Assembly (NCBI RefSeq): GCF_018069895.1
Contig: NZ_JAGQDH010000004.1
Coordinates: 1 to 64,000, forward strand
Origin: Roseovarius autotrophicus
GTDB taxonomy: Bacteria; Pseudomonadota; Alphaproteobacteria; Rhodobacterales; Rhodobacteraceae
DNA: 64,000 nucleotides
Reading direction: 5' to 3'
The position numbers and the translations under genes were made by a program. The notes under the pieces are model-generated. The model ran no database searches and was not told the DNA's origin. It was given only the letters and a program-made list of their open reading frames with translations. Every line of letters starts with the position of its first letter. Within the stretch, counting starts at the first letter, position 1. Shown piece after piece: positions 16,426 through 24,620 of this stretch.

Positions 16426-16440
16426 CTAACCGAATCTTAA
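16426..16440. promoter_or_regulatory. CtrA-like box between fliL and fliF
   Basis: CTAACCGAATCTTAA has the TTAA-N7-TTAA spacing with one mismatch and lies in the 122-bp divergent region, about 63 bases before the fliF start and 46 bases before fliL. It could serve either or both transcripts. It is the third such box in this cluster. Confidence 0.48.
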
Positions 16441-16502
16441 GCCCGATGAGCGAATGATGACCTCGACGAACGGCAGAAGGCCGGTCATCTGGAGGCTTCG
16501 AC

Positions 16503-18098
16503 GTGCAACAGTTCCTCACCCTATGGCACTCGCTCGACATGCGGCGACGCATGATCGTGGGCGTGACGACGCTTGGCGTGTTCGCCGCCATCCTCGGGCT
16601 TGCGCGCATGGCCGCAAGCCCGAGCCTGAGCCTGCTTTATGCCGGGCTGGAGGGCGCGGCAGCGGGCGAGGTGGTGGCCGCGCTCGACCAGCGCGGGATC
16701 ATCCATGAGGTGCGCGGCAACGCCATTTATGTCGCGAGCGCGCAGCGCGACAGCCTGCGGATGGTGTTCGCGGGAGAGGGGCTGCCGTCGAGCACGGCGC
16801 GGGGCTATGAACTTCTCGACGGGCTGTCGGGCTTCGGCACCACCTCGCAGATGTTCGACGCCGCCTATTGGCGCGCCAAGGAGGGCGAACTTGCGCGCAC
16901 CATCGTGGCCCATCCGGCGATCACGGCTGCGCGGGTTCATCTGGCCTCGGGCGGGTCCGCCCCGTTTCAGCGCAACCTGCGGCAATCGGCCTCTGTCGCG
17001 GTGACGACCACGGGCGCGGGCCTCTTGCCCAGGCACGCGCGCGCGCTGCAATTCCTGGTGGCCTCGGCGGTGGCGGGGCTCACGCCCGAGGATGTGGCGG
17101 TGATCGATTCGGAGGGCGGGCTTGTCGGCGCGGAGGAGGTTCCGGCCAACGCCCCCGACGAGCGCGCCGAGGCGCTGCGGATGCGCGCGCTGCGGCTTCT
17201 GGAGGCGCGCGTGGGGCGCGGCAACGCGGTGGTGGAGGTGACACTCGACACGGTGACGGAAACGGAGTCGATCCGCGAACGGCGCGTGGACCCCGATAGC
17301 CGCGTGGCAATCAGCACCGACACCGAAGAGAGCAGCAGCAACGCCTCCGATCAGGGTAACGGCGTGACGGTCGCCTCGAACCTGCCCGAAGGCGAGGCGG
17401 GCGGCGGCGCACCCTCCACCAGCCGCAGCGACGAGACCCGCGAGCGGGTGAATTACGAGGTCTCCTCGACCGAACGCGAGATCCTGCGCGCGCCCGGTGC
17501 CATCCGGCGGATGAGTGTGGCGGTGCTGGTCAATGCCCTGCCCGATCCCGGCACGGGCGCGCCGGTGCCCCGGCCCGACGACGAACTCGAAGCCCTGCGC
17601 GCGCTTGTCGGCTCTGCGGTCGGGCTCGATTCCGGGCGCGGCGATGTGCTGACGCTGCGCGCCCTGCCCTTCGAGACGCTCATGCCCGAGGGTGCCATGG
17701 CCGTGCCCGGCCTCTGGGAGCGGCTGGCGGTCGACACGATGTCGCTGGTGCAGGCGATCGTTCTGGCTGTCGTGGCGCTTGTGCTGGGGCTGTTTGTGCT
17801 GCGCCCGGTGCTGATGCGTCCGCCGGCGACACCGTCTGTGCAACTCGCCCCGCCGCCCGCCTTTGATGTGGCAGAACCCGCGCCCGCCCTCACCGGTGAG
17901 ATCGACGTGGGCGAATTCGACGAATCAGGCATGGCGCTCGCCTTCAACGACAATCCCGACGCCCGAAGCGGCCTGTCCGGTGCAATGGGCTTTCCCGAAG
18001 ACCCGGTGGAACGGCTGCGCGCCCTTATCGGTGAGCGGCAGGAGGAAACGGTCGAGATCCTGCGCACATGGCTTGAGGGCGAGGAGGAGCGGGTCTGA
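16503..18098 (+). CDS. fliF: Flagellar MS-ring protein FliF
   Basis: 531 residues. FliF forms the inner-membrane MS ring on which the motor and export gate assemble. There are transmembrane helices near residues 17-37 and 415-440, and the periplasmic ring-building segment includes the conserved E-L-L-D-G-L-S-G-F-G and A-R-V-H-L-A motifs. The start is GTG with TGGAGG upstream. The C-terminal FliG-binding tail is present. Its TGA overlaps the next ATG (TGATG). Confidence 0.95.
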   Translation: MQQFLTLWHSLDMRRRMIVGVTTLGVFAAILGLARMAASPSLSLLYAGLEGAAAGEVVAALDQRGIIHEVRGNAIYVASAQRDSLRMVFAGEGLPSSTARGYELLDGLSGFGTTSQMFDAAYWRAKEGELARTIVAHPAITAARVHLASGGSAPFQRNLRQSASVAVTTTGAGLLPRHARALQFLVASAVAGLTPEDVAVIDSEGGLVGAEEVPANAPDERAEALRMRALRLLEARVGRGNAVVEVTLDTVTETESIRERRVDPDSRVAISTDTEESSSNASDQGNGVTVASNLPEGEAGGGAPSTSRSDETRERVNYEVSSTEREILRAPGAIRRMSVAVLVNALPDPGTGAPVPRPDDELEALRALVGSAVGLDSGRGDVLTLRALPFETLMPEGAMAVPGLWERLAVDTMSLVQAIVLAVVALVLGLFVLRPVLMRPPATPSVQLAPPPAFDVAEPAPALTGEIDVGEFDESGMALAFNDNPDARSGLSGAMGFPEDPVERLRALIGERQEETVEILRTWLEGEEERV

Positions 18099-18691
18099 TG
18101 TCGATCGCGCATTTGCTGGAGGAATTTGGCGAGACCGGCGAGGGCGAGGGCGTGACCCTCGACATGACCGATATCTCGCTCGAGGAAGAGCGGCTCGCGG
18201 CCTTCGAGAAGGGCTATCAGGCGGGCTGGGACGACGCGGTCAAGGCACAGTCGGAGGATTCGCGCCGGATCACCACCGATCTGGCGCAAAACCTTCAGGA
18301 TCTGCGTTTTACCTATGAAGAGGCCCATGGCGCGGTGATGGCCGCGCTGCGCCCGCTTCTGATGGAAATGGCCGGCGCGGTGCTGCCGCAGCTGGCACGA
18401 GAGAGCCTCGCGCCGCGGATCGTGGAGATGCTGCATGATTTCGCGCGCGCGCAGGGCCGCCAGCCGGTCGAGATCGCCGCCTCGGCCGAGGACATGCCGC
18501 GCCTCGAGCACCTCATGGAGGGCGGCATCGAGGGGACAATCGTCGCGGATGACACGCTTGGCGCAGGGCAGGTCTATCTGCGCTTCGGCGAGAGCGAGGC
18601 CGAGATCGACCTGCCTGCGGTCATCGACAGCATCACCGCCGCCGTGAGCGGCTTTTTTGACGAGACCCAGCCACGAAAGGCCATTGCATGA
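18098..18691 (+). CDS. FliH-like flagellar assembly protein
   Basis: 197 residues, acidic N-terminus, a conserved A-F-E-K-G-Y-Q-A-G-W segment (the FliH-type E-x-G-x-x-x-G pattern), then a helical region and a C-terminal alpha/beta domain with D-D-T-L-G-A-G-Q-V. FliH regulates the FliI ATPase and links it to the C ring. The position between fliF and fliN fits. Sequence divergence is typical for FliH in this group, so the symbol is left blank. Confidence 0.75.
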   Translation: MSIAHLLEEFGETGEGEGVTLDMTDISLEEERLAAFEKGYQAGWDDAVKAQSEDSRRITTDLAQNLQDLRFTYEEAHGAVMAALRPLLMEMAGAVLPQLARESLAPRIVEMLHDFARAQGRQPVEIAASAEDMPRLEHLMEGGIEGTIVADDTLGAGQVYLRFGESEAEIDLPAVIDSITAAVSGFFDETQPRKAIA

Positions 18692-18987
18692 CCGACGCCG
18701 CCACCGTGCGCACGCCCTCGGGGGCCGATATCGCCAGCCCCTTCTCGGGCGTTCCCATCGAGATCACGGTCTGCGTGGGCCGCGCGCGCCCGCTCATCCG
18801 CGATCTTCTCAAGCTGGGCAAGGATGCGGTGCTGCCGCTCGACCGGCGGGTCGATGACGTGGTCGAGCTTTACATCGGCGAGCGGCTGATCGCACGCGGC
18901 CTGCTTGAAGAGGTCGAGGGCGATGCGCAGGGACAGCTTGCGGTGCGCCTCACGGAGGTGGCCGACCTGCGGGACGGGCTGAATTGA
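18688..18987 (+). CDS. fliN: Flagellar motor switch protein FliN
   Basis: 99 residues, essentially one SpoA/surface-presentation domain: V-P-I-E-I-T-V-C-V-G-R, L-L-K-L-G-K-D-A-V-L-P-L-D-R and V-E-L-Y-I-G-E-R-L-I-A-R-G are standard. FliN is the lower C-ring component and docks FliH. Its ATG overlaps the fliH-like stop. fliM and fliG are not in this window. Confidence 0.92.
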   Translation: MTDAATVRTPSGADIASPFSGVPIEITVCVGRARPLIRDLLKLGKDAVLPLDRRVDDVVELYIGERLIARGLLEEVEGDAQGQLAVRLTEVADLRDGLN

Positions 18988-18992
18988 ACGGG

Positions 18993-19727
18993 ATGCGCGC
19001 ACTCATCGGGGCGCTGGTCCTTTTCGCCTTGCTCTGGCTGGGCACGGGCCCGGCGCTGGCGCAGGACCTGTCGATCTCGCTGGGCGAGGGCGGCTCGGTC
19101 TCGGCGCGCACGATTCAGCTCATCGCGCTGATCACGGTGCTGAGCCTCGCACCCGGGCTGGCCATCATGATCACCGCATTCCCGTTCATCATCACGGTGC
19201 TGGCGATCCTGCGGCAGGGGATCGGGTTGCAACAATCGCCGCCCAACATGCTGCTGGTAAGCCTCGCGTTGTTCCTGACATGGTTCGTGATGGAACCAAC
19301 CTTCAGCGCCGCCTGGACCGAAGGAATTGCGCCGCTTGTAGCGGAGGAGGTGAGCCTGGAAGAGGGGCTTGCGCGGGCGATCACACCGTTTCGTGGCTTC
19401 ATGGCGGCGCGGCTCGACGGCGAGACGTTTGCCGCCATGGCGGCGCTGCGCCCGGACGCGGCGGGCATCGCGTCCGGCCCTGATGCGCCGCTGTCCGTGC
19501 TGGTGCCGAGTTTCATGCTGTCGGAAATCGCGCGGGCGTTTCAGGTGGGATTCCTTGTCTTCCTGCCGTTTCTCATCATCGACCTGGTGATCGCGGCGGT
19601 GCTGATGTCGATGGGCATGATGATGGTGCCGCCGGCGATCGTATCGTTGCCGTTCAAGCTGGCGTTCTTTGTCATCGCCGACGGCTGGTCGCTGATCGCG
19701 GCCAGCCTTGTGCAAGGCTACATGTGA
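18993..19727 (+). CDS. fliP: Flagellar export gate protein FliP
   Basis: 244 residues from the ATG at 18993, with an N-terminal signal peptide (ending A-L-A-Q) and about four transmembrane segments. Family motifs are T-V-L-S-L-A-P and R-Q-G-I-G-L-Q-Q-S-P-P-N near the centre and F-L-P-F-L-I-I-D-L-V-I-A-A-V-L-M-S-M-G-M at the C-terminal half. A TTG at 18984 overlapping the fliN stop is an alternative start adding three residues. The stop is directly abutted by the convergent RpiR gene (TGATCA). Confidence 0.93.
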   Translation: MRALIGALVLFALLWLGTGPALAQDLSISLGEGGSVSARTIQLIALITVLSLAPGLAIMITAFPFIITVLAILRQGIGLQQSPPNMLLVSLALFLTWFVMEPTFSAAWTEGIAPLVAEEVSLEEGLARAITPFRGFMAARLDGETFAAMAALRPDAAGIASGPDAPLSVLVPSFMLSEIARAFQVGFLVFLPFLIIDLVIAAVLMSMGMMMVPPAIVSLPFKLAFFVIADGWSLIAASLVQGYM

Positions 19728-20615
19728 TCACGGGTCGCGAAAGAGCCGGGTCATCTCGAACAGCCGATCAAGCCGCTCGAACCGGTCGCGCGCGTCGGGC
19801 CAGCGTTCCTCCTGCGTGGCGGCGATGAGCGCCTCGACGAGCGAGAGCGTGGCGATATTGCTGTCCCAGGCTGACGGAATCTCGCCCCAGCAGTTGAAGG
19901 TGGTTTCCGCCACGCCGGCGATGGGGCTGGCCCATTGATCGGTGACAAGGATCACCCGGACACCGCGCTCGGCCGCTATGCGGGCGAGGCGCAAGAGGTT
20001 CTCTTCGTAACGGCGCATGTCGAAGATAAGAAGGGCATCACCCTCGGCCATGTCGATCACATAATGCGGCCAGCTTGCCGGGGCCGCAGTGAGGTGGCGC
20101 ACCCCCTCGCGGATCGCCTGGAAATGGGTAAAGGCATATTCGGCAAGCGAGCGGGTGATGCGCCCACCCACCACATAAAGCCCTGGCGCCCGCGCCAACC
20201 GCCGCGCCGCCGCGTCGAACTGGTCAGTGTCGATATTGGCGAAGGTCTGCGCGAGATTCTGCGTCACTGCCTCGGCGAAGCGATTGAGAAGATGCGAGGA
20301 CGGCGCCTCGGCGGCCCAGACCGCGCGCCGCTCGGCGGGGCCGGACACCTTGGCCTGAAGCTCCTGCAAGAGCGCGTGGTGGAACTGGGGATAGCCCTTG
20401 AAGCCCAGTTTCTGCACCAGCCGCGCCACCACCGGCGTCGAGACCCCGGCGCCCTCTGCGGCGGCGGTGATCGAGGCCAACCCGGCGCCGGGGTAATTCT
20501 CCAGCAGCGCGTTGGCGAATCGGCGCTCGGACTGGGTGAGGGCCGGATAGTGCTGACGGATGAGCTGGCGAACTGTTGGTGCGGCAGCCTTGGTCTGAGG
20601 CGCGGGATCGGTCAC
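19728..20615 (-). CDS. MurR/RpiR-family transcriptional regulator
   Basis: 295 residues: an N-terminal helix-turn-helix (about 15-80; Q-S-E-R-R-F-A and V-S-T-P-V-V-A-R-L-V-Q-K-L-G-F-K-G-Y-P) and a C-terminal SIS domain (about 125-265; Y-V-V-G-G-R and L-L-I-F-D-M-R-R-Y). SIS domains bind phosphosugars or related effectors. The GTG start has GGAGGG seven to eight bases upstream; longer in-frame starts lack a ribosome-binding site. It diverges from the amidohydrolase-TRAP operon and probably controls it through the palindrome at 20712. Confidence 0.85.
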   Translation of the reverse strand: MTDPAPQTKAAAPTVRQLIRQHYPALTQSERRFANALLENYPGAGLASITAAAEGAGVSTPVVARLVQKLGFKGYPQFHHALLQELQAKVSGPAERRAVWAAEAPSSHLLNRFAEAVTQNLAQTFANIDTDQFDAAARRLARAPGLYVVGGRITRSLAEYAFTHFQAIREGVRHLTAAPASWPHYVIDMAEGDALLIFDMRRYEENLLRLARIAAERGVRVILVTDQWASPIAGVAETTFNCWGEIPSAWDSNIATLSLVEALIAATQEERWPDARDRFERLDRLFEMTRLFRDP

Positions 20616-20711
20616 TGGCGGCCCTCCGATGGCGGTTTTCCGGGCAAGAGGCGGCGACATGCGGGCCCGGCGCAAAAGTTTCTGGAAAAATATTGACGAA
20701 ATTCCTTTCGC

Positions 20712-20730
20712 GTGGAAAGCTTTTTCCAAC
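20712..20730. promoter_or_regulatory. Palindromic operator candidate for the RpiR-type regulator
   Basis: GTGGAAAGCTTTTTCCAAC is a near-perfect dyad (TGGAAA paired with TTTCCA around GCTT), extended outward by CGCG on one side and GCG on the other. It lies 13 bases before the amidohydrolase ATG. A TTGACG hexamer at 20693-20698 could serve as the -35 element, which places the dyad over the expected -10 region. Repression by the divergent RpiR protein is inferred. Confidence 0.5.
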
Positions 20731-20743
20731 GCGAGGGGAGAAC

Positions 20744-21508
20744 ATGGCCGAATCCGTCGAAAATGCCGTTGAAATCCTGAATGCCGACGGAACCGGACCG
20801 GTGGTTCTTGTCTGCGAACACGCGACGAATCACATTCCCGCGGCCTATGGCGGGCTTGGCCTCGATGCGGCGGCGCAGTTGAGTCATGCCGCCTGGGATC
20901 CCGGCGCGGAGCCGCTGGCGCGGCTTCTCTCGATGGCGCTCGATGCGCCGCTTGTAGCTGGGCGCATCTCGCGGCTGGTCTATGACTGCAACCGCCCCCC
21001 CGAAGCCCCAAGCGCCATGCCCGAGCAGAGCGAAACCGTCATGGTGCCGGGCAACCGGGGGCTTGACGCGGCAACCCGCGCAGAGCGGACCCGCGCCGTT
21101 TATGATCCCTTCACCGCCGCGCTCTCTGGTGTCATCGCGGGGCGCAAGTCGCCCGTGGCCCTTGTCACGGTGCACAGCTTTACGCCCACATGGTTCGGCA
21201 CCCCGCGCGCGGTGGAAATCGGGATTCTGCATGACGCCGATGCGCGGTTGGCCGATCTGATGCTGGCCCATGCCCCTGCCCTTGCGCATCGCCGGATCGA
21301 ACGCAACGCGCCCTACGGCCCCGAGGATGGCGTGACCCATACGCTGCGGGCGCACGGACTGGCGGGCGGCCTGCCGAATGTCATGCTGGAGGTGCGGCAG
21401 GATCTGCTGACCGGCGAAGCGGCGCAAGAGCAGATGGCCAGCGAAATCCTGGCCCTGCTCCGCCCGGCGCTGGCCGCGCTCGGACTAGGGGAGCCGCAGA
21501 ATGCGTGA
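20744..21508 (+). CDS. N-formylglutamate amidohydrolase family protein
   Basis: 254 residues. The family (HutG-like, DUF/FGase) hydrolyses N-formyl-glutamate or related N-acyl or gamma-glutamyl amides with a metal centre. Motifs: V-L-V-C-E-H-A-T-N-H (metal ligands), A-W-D-P-G-A, S-R-L-V-Y-D-C-N-R-P and V-T-V-H-S-F-T-P. It is the first gene of the TRAP operon, with GAGGGGAG before the ATG. There are no histidine-degradation genes here, so in this context it may remove a glutamyl group from a pathway product rather than act in Hut. Confidence 0.82.
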   Translation: MAESVENAVEILNADGTGPVVLVCEHATNHIPAAYGGLGLDAAAQLSHAAWDPGAEPLARLLSMALDAPLVAGRISRLVYDCNRPPEAPSAMPEQSETVMVPGNRGLDAATRAERTRAVYDPFTAALSGVIAGRKSPVALVTVHSFTPTWFGTPRAVEIGILHDADARLADLMLAHAPALAHRRIERNAPYGPEDGVTHTLRAHGLAGGLPNVMLEVRQDLLTGEAAQEQMASEILALLRPALAALGLGEPQNA

Positions 21509-22109
21509 CCTCATGCGCGGCTATATTCGCGGCATCGACCGGATGAACCGCTTTATCGGGCGGATCGCGATGTATCTCATCTTTGCGCTGATGGGGGTGC
21601 TGCTCTGGTCATCGGTGTCCAAGACGTTTTTCAGCCCCGCGCTCTGGACGCTGGAGACGGCACAATTCGTGATGGTGGCCTATTATATTCTGGGCGGGCC
21701 CTATTCGATCCAGATGGGATCGAACGTGCGGATGGACCTGTTCTATGGCGACTGGTCGGCGCGCCGCAAGGCCTGGATGGACAGTGTGACGGTTCTGTTC
21801 CTGCTCTTCTACCTCGGCGTGCTGCTCTATGGCGGTATCAGTTCCACCGCCTATTCGCTGGGCTATTTCGGCACCGAACCGCTGGCCTTCTTCTGGGATC
21901 TTCTGCGCACCTTCGTGACCGAGGGGCGCGACGCCGCCGCCGCGAAAACCGGCGTGCTGGAGCGCAGTTCGACCGTCTGGCGGCCGGTGATCTGGCCGAT
22001 CAAGACGATTCTTTGTTTCGGCGTGTTCCTGATGCTGTTGCAGGCGCTGGCCGAGCTTTGCCGCGACATCATGCGCCTGCGCGGCGAGGAGGTTCCCAGT
22101 GCCCTATGA
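21501..22109 (+). CDS. TRAP transporter small permease (DctQ type)
   Basis: 202 residues with four hydrophobic helices (about 20-45, 55-70, 90-115, 170-190). DctQ subunits pair with the large permease of tripartite ATP-independent periplasmic transporters that import organic acids and similar solutes on a Na+ or H+ gradient. The gene overlaps the amidohydrolase by eight bases and the large permease by eleven. Confidence 0.85.
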   Translation: MRDLMRGYIRGIDRMNRFIGRIAMYLIFALMGVLLWSSVSKTFFSPALWTLETAQFVMVAYYILGGPYSIQMGSNVRMDLFYGDWSARRKAWMDSVTVLFLLFYLGVLLYGGISSTAYSLGYFGTEPLAFFWDLLRTFVTEGRDAAAAKTGVLERSSTVWRPVIWPIKTILCFGVFLMLLQALAELCRDIMRLRGEEVPSAL

Positions 22110-23421
22110 GATGATCGCGCTCTTCATGTTCGCGACCATGATGGTGATGCTCTTTACCGGGCAGCGCGTCTTTGGCGCCATCGGCTTTGTTGCCGTGATC
22201 GCGGCGCTTCTGCTCTGGGGGGACAGGGGCGGGTTCGACATCGCCTTTGCCTCGGCGATCAAGCTGATGAAATGGTATCCGCTGCTGACGCTGCCGATGT
22301 TCATCTTCATGGGCTATGTGATGAGCGAGAGCCGCATCGCCGACGATCTCTATAAAATGTTCCATGTCTGGATGGGGCCGGTGCGTGGCGGGCTGGCGAT
22401 CGGCACGATCGGCCTGATGGTGCTGGTCTCGGCAATGAACGGGCTTTCGGTGGCGGGCATGGCGATCGGGGCCACCATCGCCCTGCCGGAACTCTTGCGG
22501 CGCGGCTATGACAAGATCATGGTGACGGGCGTCATTCAGGCCGGATCGAGCCTTGGCATCCTTGTGCCGCCCTCTGTGGTGCTGGTCCTCTATGCGATGA
22601 TCGCGCGGCAACCCGTGGGGCAATTGTGGCTTGCCGGGATCGTGCCGGGGTTGATGATGGCCACGATGTTTGTGATCTACATCTATGTGCGCTGCCGGGT
22701 GCAGCCGCATCTTGGCCCGGTCCTCCCGGCCAGCGAGCGCGCCATGCCGATGCGCGAGAAACTGCGGCTTCTGCGCGCGGGTCTTTTGCCGCTGTTCATC
22801 TTCGCGGCGATGATGGTGCCCTTCGTCAACGGCTGGACGAGTCTTGTTGAAAGCTCTGCCATCGGCGCGATGACCGCCTTCATGGCCGCCGTGCTCAAGG
22901 GGCGGATGACAAAGGCCGTGTTCGAAACCTCGGTGCGCATGACGCTTGGCATTTCGTGTATGTTCATGTGGATCATCCTTGCCGCGCTGGCCTTTGGCGC
23001 GGTGTTCGACGGGCTGGGCGCGGTCAAGGCGATCGACAGCCTGTTCACCCAGAAGCTGGGGCTTGACCCCTGGATGATCCTCATCCTGATGCAGCTCAGC
23101 TTTATCGTGATGGGAACGTTTCTCGACGATACCGCGATGCTGGTGATTGTCGCGCCGCTTTATGTGCCGCTGGTGGGCGCGCTGGGCTTTGATCTGATAT
23201 GGTATGGTGTGCTTTATACCATCACCACGCAGATCGCCTATATGACGCCGCCCTTTGGCTATAACCTGTTTCTGATGCGGGCCATGGCCCCGCCCGAGAT
23301 CACCTTGCGCGACATCTACCGCTCGATCCTGCCTTTCGTGCTGGTGATGGCGCTGGCGCTGGCGCTGGTGATGATCTTTCCGCAGATCGCGTTGTGGCTG
23401 CCACAACTGGTCTATGGATGA
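22099..23421 (+). CDS. TRAP transporter large permease (DctM type)
   Basis: 440 residues, about 12 transmembrane segments; the DctM signature G-S-S-L-G-I-L-V-P-P-S is clear near residues 145-160 and a second P-P-F-G-Y-N-L-F motif lies near the C-terminus. The start is GTG inside the end of dctQ. It is the translocating channel of the TRAP system. Confidence 0.92.
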   Translation: MPYEMIALFMFATMMVMLFTGQRVFGAIGFVAVIAALLLWGDRGGFDIAFASAIKLMKWYPLLTLPMFIFMGYVMSESRIADDLYKMFHVWMGPVRGGLAIGTIGLMVLVSAMNGLSVAGMAIGATIALPELLRRGYDKIMVTGVIQAGSSLGILVPPSVVLVLYAMIARQPVGQLWLAGIVPGLMMATMFVIYIYVRCRVQPHLGPVLPASERAMPMREKLRLLRAGLLPLFIFAAMMVPFVNGWTSLVESSAIGAMTAFMAAVLKGRMTKAVFETSVRMTLGISCMFMWIILAALAFGAVFDGLGAVKAIDSLFTQKLGLDPWMILILMQLSFIVMGTFLDDTAMLVIVAPLYVPLVGALGFDLIWYGVLYTITTQIAYMTPPFGYNLFLMRAMAPPEITLRDIYRSILPFVLVMALALALVMIFPQIALWLPQLVYG

Positions 23422-23487
23422 TGGAATAACCCGAGAACTCCGCCAATGGAGCGAACCCATTCGAGCAACCAACAGGAGGATCAAGAC

Positions 23488-24525
23488 ATGACCACCAGAA
23501 GAAAGTTTCTCACCACCGCCGGGGTCGGCGTGGCGGCAACGCTGGCCAGCCCCGCCATCGTCAAGGCACAGGCCCCGATCCGCTGGCGGATGCAGACCTA
23601 TGCCGGCGGGGCATTGGGCGAGCATGTGACCAAGCCGATGGTCGATTACGTCAACGCGGCCGCCAATGGCGAGATGGAGATCGAGCTGTTCTATGCCGAT
23701 CAGATCGTGCCCACCGGAGAGCTGTTTCAGGCGCTTCAGCGCGGCACCATCGACGCGGTGCACTCGGACGATGATTCGATGGCCTCGCCCACGCCGCTGC
23801 GGCAGTTCGGCGGCTATTTCCCCTTTGCCACCAAGCATATCCTCGATGTGCCGGTGCTTTTTGACCAATACGGTCTCGCCGATATCTGGCGCGAGGAATA
23901 TGCCAAGGTCGGCGTGCAGTGGATTTCCGCCGCCGGACAGGACCCGTGCAACTTCAACACCAAGAAGGAAATCACCTCGGTCGCCGATCTCGACGGGCTC
24001 AAGCTCTATACCTTTCCGACGGCGGGGCGTTTCCTGGCCAAATTCGGCGTGGTGCCGGTGAACATTCCTTACGAGGACGCCGAGGTCGCGGTGCAGACCG
24101 GCGAGCTTGACGGCATGTCCTGGTCGGGGATCACCGAGGACTACACCGTCGGCTGGGCCAATGTGACCGACTATTTCCTGACCAACAACATCTCGGGGGC
24201 CTGGATCGGGTCCTGGTTCGTGAACCAGCGGCAATGGACCGACCTGCCCGATCACCTCAAGCAACTGGTCATGGCCGCAACCGAGGCAAGCCACACCTAT
24301 CGCAACCAGTGGTATTGGGGCGGCGAGGCGCGGCTGCGGGCAAAGGGCGACAAGCTGGCGTTGCGCACCGTGCCTGCCGAGGAATGGGCCGTGGTCGAGG
24401 ACGCTGCCAAGGATTTCTGGAACGAGGTGGCGCAGGAAGGCGAGATCGAGGCGAAGATCGTGTCGATCTTCCGCGAATACAACGAGGTCATCAACCAGGC
24501 CGGCCCGCCCTATACCAACGGCTGA
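23488..24525 (+). CDS. TRAP transporter substrate-binding protein (DctP type), Tat signal
   Basis: 345 residues. The N-terminus T-T-R-R-K-F-L-T is a twin-arginine signal, followed by a hydrophobic core and A-K-A cleavage region. The mature part shows the DctP pattern with F-P-T-A-G-R-F-L and a Trp/Tyr-rich ligand pocket. AGGAGGA precedes the ATG; a longer frame from 23446 is unlikely. Close relatives bind solutes with carboxylate or amide groups, but the ligand cannot be read from sequence. Confidence 0.9.
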   Translation: MTTRRKFLTTAGVGVAATLASPAIVKAQAPIRWRMQTYAGGALGEHVTKPMVDYVNAAANGEMEIELFYADQIVPTGELFQALQRGTIDAVHSDDDSMASPTPLRQFGGYFPFATKHILDVPVLFDQYGLADIWREEYAKVGVQWISAAGQDPCNFNTKKEITSVADLDGLKLYTFPTAGRFLAKFGVVPVNIPYEDAEVAVQTGELDGMSWSGITEDYTVGWANVTDYFLTNNISGAWIGSWFVNQRQWTDLPDHLKQLVMAATEASHTYRNQWYWGGEARLRAKGDKLALRTVPAEEWAVVEDAAKDFWNEVAQEGEIEAKIVSIFREYNEVINQAGPPYTNG

Positions 24526-24544
24526 GCCGCGCCGGAAAAGATGT

Positions 24545-24572
24545 GTCCGGCCCCGCAAAACCGGGGCCGGAC
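24545..24572. terminator. Strong hairpin between dctP and the ligase gene
   Basis: GTCCGGCCCCG, loop CAAAA plus one C, and CGGGGCCGGAC form a perfect 11-bp GC stem 19 bases after the dctP stop. There is no U-run, so it is more likely a partial attenuator or mRNA 3'-end stabiliser that keeps the binding protein more abundant than downstream enzymes. Confidence 0.6.
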
Positions 24573-24620
24573 CACGCAGCAAGACCGACAGAATAGCGAT
24601 AGAAAAACAAGGACGCCGCC

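Noticed and set aside
22069..24582. An 837-codon leftward frame opposite the TRAP genes
   Set aside because: His/Arg-rich shadow of dctM and dctP with no domain; the TRAP genes are clear on the other strand.
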